Positions 61,465 to 64,000 of a stretch of DNA of 64,000 nucleotides are shown in pieces (the stretch's first letter is position 1; the number at the start of each line of letters is the position of its first letter). The notes under the pieces were generated by a model. The model was not told the DNA's origin, ran no database searches, and was given only the letters and a program-made list of their open reading frames with translations. The stretch spans positions 5,396,501 through 5,460,500 of the forward strand of contig OZ018411.1 in assembly GCA_963969595.1 (NCBI GenBank), in the 5' to 3' direction. The stretch comes from Neckera pumila (lineage: Eukaryota > Streptophyta > Bryopsida > Hypnales > Neckeraceae). The position numbers and the translations under genes are program-made.

Positions 61465-61696
61465 TATAAGAAACCCACGTTTTAGGTGATGTTAGCATAA
61501 CCTAAGCAGACGCATTTTTGTGGACATAAAATAAAACAACTTGTGTTTTTATGTCAATGATAACGCCCACTGTAACATCCAGATATTACATTGGACGTTA
61601 TTATTGACATAAAAACACAAGTTGTTTTATTTTGCGTCCACAAAAATGCGTCTGCTTAGGTTACGCTAATGTCACCTAAAACGCGGGTTTCTTATA
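61465..61696. mobile_element. Near-perfect palindromic MITE (232 bp)
   Basis: The arms of about 105 bp (TATAAGAAACCC, TTTTAGGTGA, CCTAAGCAGACGCATTTTTG, CAAGTTGTTTTAT and inverses) differ at only a few positions and surround a loop of about 20 bp. TA at each edge may be a Stowaway-type duplication or part of the arm. The arms' near identity suggests recent origin. It abuts the gag pseudogene. Confidence 0.75.
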
Positions 61697-61700
61697 GTGT

Positions 61701-62651
61701 TTGGTACAACAAATTTCTAAATTAGCAGTTGCATCCGCACCAACTATCTCATCTCCTCCACCGGTACGGATAAGTGAGCATGGTTGTGAGAAGGCCGGAG
61801 ATTTTGATGTTTTGGAAGCTTCAAGCAGCAAATCAAAAGTAGCGCCATCTGAGAAATTCTCAGGGAAGAAGGGAGAGGAGGTCTACAGATGGTTTGCCCA
61901 AATCTGGCTTGTTTTTTGAGGCAAGCCACAAGCATACCGGTTGGATGAGGATAAGATTGCTTATGCCCTGTCGTACATGATGGGAGTGACACAAAATTGG
62001 GCGATGCCAATTTTGCAAGCATTAGATGAGGGACGCCCTTATGATCTATTAGCCAATTATAATGCTTTTAGAGAGGAGTTTATCGCTGTTTACAGGGAGA
62101 TTGATCAACGCAGCACGGTTGAAGACCGCCTCGGCAAGATTAGACAGATTGGATCTGTGGCAAATTATATTTCAACTTTTAACAAGCATGCCGCACAAGT
62201 CAAGTGGAACAAAGCAAGCTTAGTGACAAGGTTTTGAGGAGGGCTCAAAGATGAGGTCCTTGATTCCATTGCCACAGCAGAAGCACAACCATGGAAGCTT
62301 CATGAATGGATGGCAATGGCGTCCAGGATCGATGAACGATTGTGGGCACGACGTCAGGGTCGACGTCCCCCAAATCCTTCTTCAAATTCAAATGACCATG
62401 GGAGACGGTTTCAAGTAAGTCCAACAACTTCAAGACCAACTCCAATGGAGATTGATGCTATTCAGGGGATGACTGCACTAGCAAAAACGACTGCTGAGCA
62501 TTTGGATTATCAAAAGCAAGGAAAGTGTTGGGGGTGCGGACAAGTGGGCCATGTTTGCACAAATTGCCCCATCAACCTTTCCAGACCATTGTCCTTAGCT
62601 ACATTGAAGGCTGTATTCATTAAAATGAGAAAAAGTGGATCCTCATTTTAA
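61701..62651 (+). pseudogene. Ty3-type retrotransposon gag, truncated and with two in-frame stops
   Basis: One frame throughout, interrupted by TGA near 61917 and 62235. Retrotransposon gag phrases: EKFSGKKGEEVYRWFAQI, then FREEFIAVYREIDQRST, then the GLKDEVLDSI and ASRIDERLWARRQ region typical of chromovirus-like Ty3 elements. It ends with a zinc knuckle CWGCGQVGHVCTNC (CX2CX4HX4C). No protease or reverse transcriptase follows and no LTRs were found, so it is a fragment. Confidence 0.8.
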
Positions 62652-63492
62652 TTATCTTCCTAAATTTAGAATATAAAAACATTCATAAAATTGAAACTAT
62701 TGACTAAATTGATACTATAATTTGGCCTACTCATTGGATATTTAACTAATTTCAAATACTACTAGCAACTAGCAAGCTAAACCCACAAGTATGACATAAA
62801 TATGCATAAACTTAGTGAAGAACTCATTGCTCTTTAGTGCCTTCTAACATGGAATGGTCTAATGCTTGTGAAAAAGAAGGATGCCTAGATGAGCCCTAGG
62901 AGATTTGCATAAACACTATACATTACTTTTAAGAAATCCAAAGATGGCTGAGGACAAAGTACAACAACAAAATGATATAGAATTCTCCAGAGAATTTGTA
63001 AATTTGTCGATACCAAAAAAATATGTGATTTATCATTGGAAATAAAAGATATATTTACCATAAAAATACAAAATACAATACCGAGACTAATTATACATTT
63101 GAAATAGAATAATAATAAAAATATATTATAAAATTCACTTTTTGCTACACATTGCCAAACAATAGTACTAGAAATAGATGCACATGCTAACTTGCATGCT
63201 AAACACACTTGAATAGCCCCGTAGTACTACAAATATACCTATTAGCTAGTCGTTGAAGCAATGTTGCCTTCACAAGGCGCGTGGACGTTCGTCAAAGATC
63301 GATACCACTATCTTTGAAATGCAATAAAAACTACTACACACAGTGCCTTGCACACTACATAAACTACAACAAGCCCACAACAATATTATGCATATTAACT
63401 ATTTATTCTCAAATCGAGGATGCATTGTTGCCTTCGCGAGCCACGATAGCGTCCACGGACTGCTTGATGATGTTGATCTGGCTTTTGGGGAT
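62652..63492. other. Spacer after the gag fragment
   Basis: AT-rich; no pol sequence, LTR or other gene recognised. Confidence 0.35.
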
Positions 63493-64000
63493 TTAAATTC
63501 TTGGATCTGAAGACTGTGCTCTAACATGTGGCTTCCAAGCAGTCATAATACTGCAATTGGGCGTCCAACTCGGTGAGAATCTTCTATCCTTGCACCATGA
63601 ATTCCCTTGTACTGTATCCCACCCCTCATATGTGTCCTTGTCAACGTGTAGAAAAGATGAAGGCGTCCAATATTGAACCTGAATTGAACCGACATGCCCT
63701 GGATCCGGATTGGGATTTGTAAGTGCCTGAGCAATCCAAACTAGTTTGGATCATCATCAACGGGACGCACTACGACAAAACAACCCGCAAACATATCACG
63801 GAGAACATTGAACGAAGGACGTGGACGGTCACGTCTTCGACCAACAAAGGGTGCATTTTGCACAATCTCTTCACGAGTTCTGCCATCATCTTGAAGTTCA
63901 TCTACCTCCCTTCTGACAATAGAATTCAGCCAAAAACCATGTCGCAATGTCTCCTAGACAAAATGAGGTTCATTCAGAGCGCTTCAAACACCTTCTCAGT
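63493..64000 (-). pseudogene. C-terminal fragment of a transposon-type protein of unknown family (runs off the window)
   Basis: The minus-strand frame starts beyond the right edge: HGFWLNSIVRREVDELQD, FNVLRDMFAGCFVVVRPVDD, then a TAG stop and a one-base shift near 63745, then WIAQALTNPNPDPGHVGSIQ, VQYWTP, DTYEGWDTVQGNSWCKD and IMTAWKP to a stop at 63493. The pattern (IQVQYW...GWDT...ILTSWKP-like) resembles the C-terminus of large repeat-encoded plant proteins I have seen but cannot name. Confidence 0.45.

Noticed and set aside
61701..62651. Possible complete retrotransposon
   Set aside because: Only gag is present, with two stops; no protease, reverse transcriptase, integrase or LTR pair was found.

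Overview
The window is nuclear DNA from a streptophyte plant, most likely a seed-free lineage with swimming sperm (bryophyte, lycophyte, fern or a relative). The genes are intron-rich with GT-AG splice sites and fairly GC-rich exons, set in AT-rich, transposon-filled DNA. Two genes are plant-type: a leucine-rich-repeat receptor kinase of the LRR VIII-1 type and a DUF3537 seven-helix membrane protein. A homologue of the ciliary NME5/radial-spoke protein implies an axoneme. I cannot name the species from sequence alone.

Layout. 1-3.6 kb: a TTAA-flanked transposon copy, then the 3' part of an NME5-like gene (+). 5.0-8.0 kb: a DUF3537 gene (-, four exons). 8.6-9.1 kb: a weak coding-like patch (-). 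12.4-23.0 kb: a complete 20-exon LRR receptor kinase (-) whose reconstructed reading frame is intact over 979 codons. 23-39 kb: a gene-poor desert with MITEs, including a Tourist-like MITE inside another MITE and a long inverted-repeat element carrying a nested transposon. 39.7-42.2 kb: a decayed hAT-type transposase gene (+). 43.2-46.5 kb: a decayed LINE reverse transcriptase (-) split by a nest of insertions. 48.3-50.3 kb: more MITEs and a 169-bp TAT microsatellite. 53.4-58.9 kb: a complete ten-exon CCR4 deadenylase gene (+) of 597 codons, with a Stowaway-type MITE in intron 2. 61.5-62.7 kb: a near-perfect palindromic element beside a decayed Ty3-type gag. 63.5-64 kb: a frameshifted transposon-type protein fragment (-).

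The cellular genes do not form a pathway. They are unrelated neighbours: mRNA deadenylation (CCR4), cell-surface signalling (receptor kinase), a membrane receptor-like protein (DUF3537) and a sperm-axoneme component (NME5). I found no new multigene system. The most notable signal is a set of non-autonomous DNA transposons flanked by TTAA with CCC/GGG ends, the pattern of piggyBac elements, which as far as I know are rare in land plants. One copy sits inside the LINE gene, where removing it together with one TTAA-like copy rejoins the LINE reading frame. This supports TTAA as the target-site duplication.
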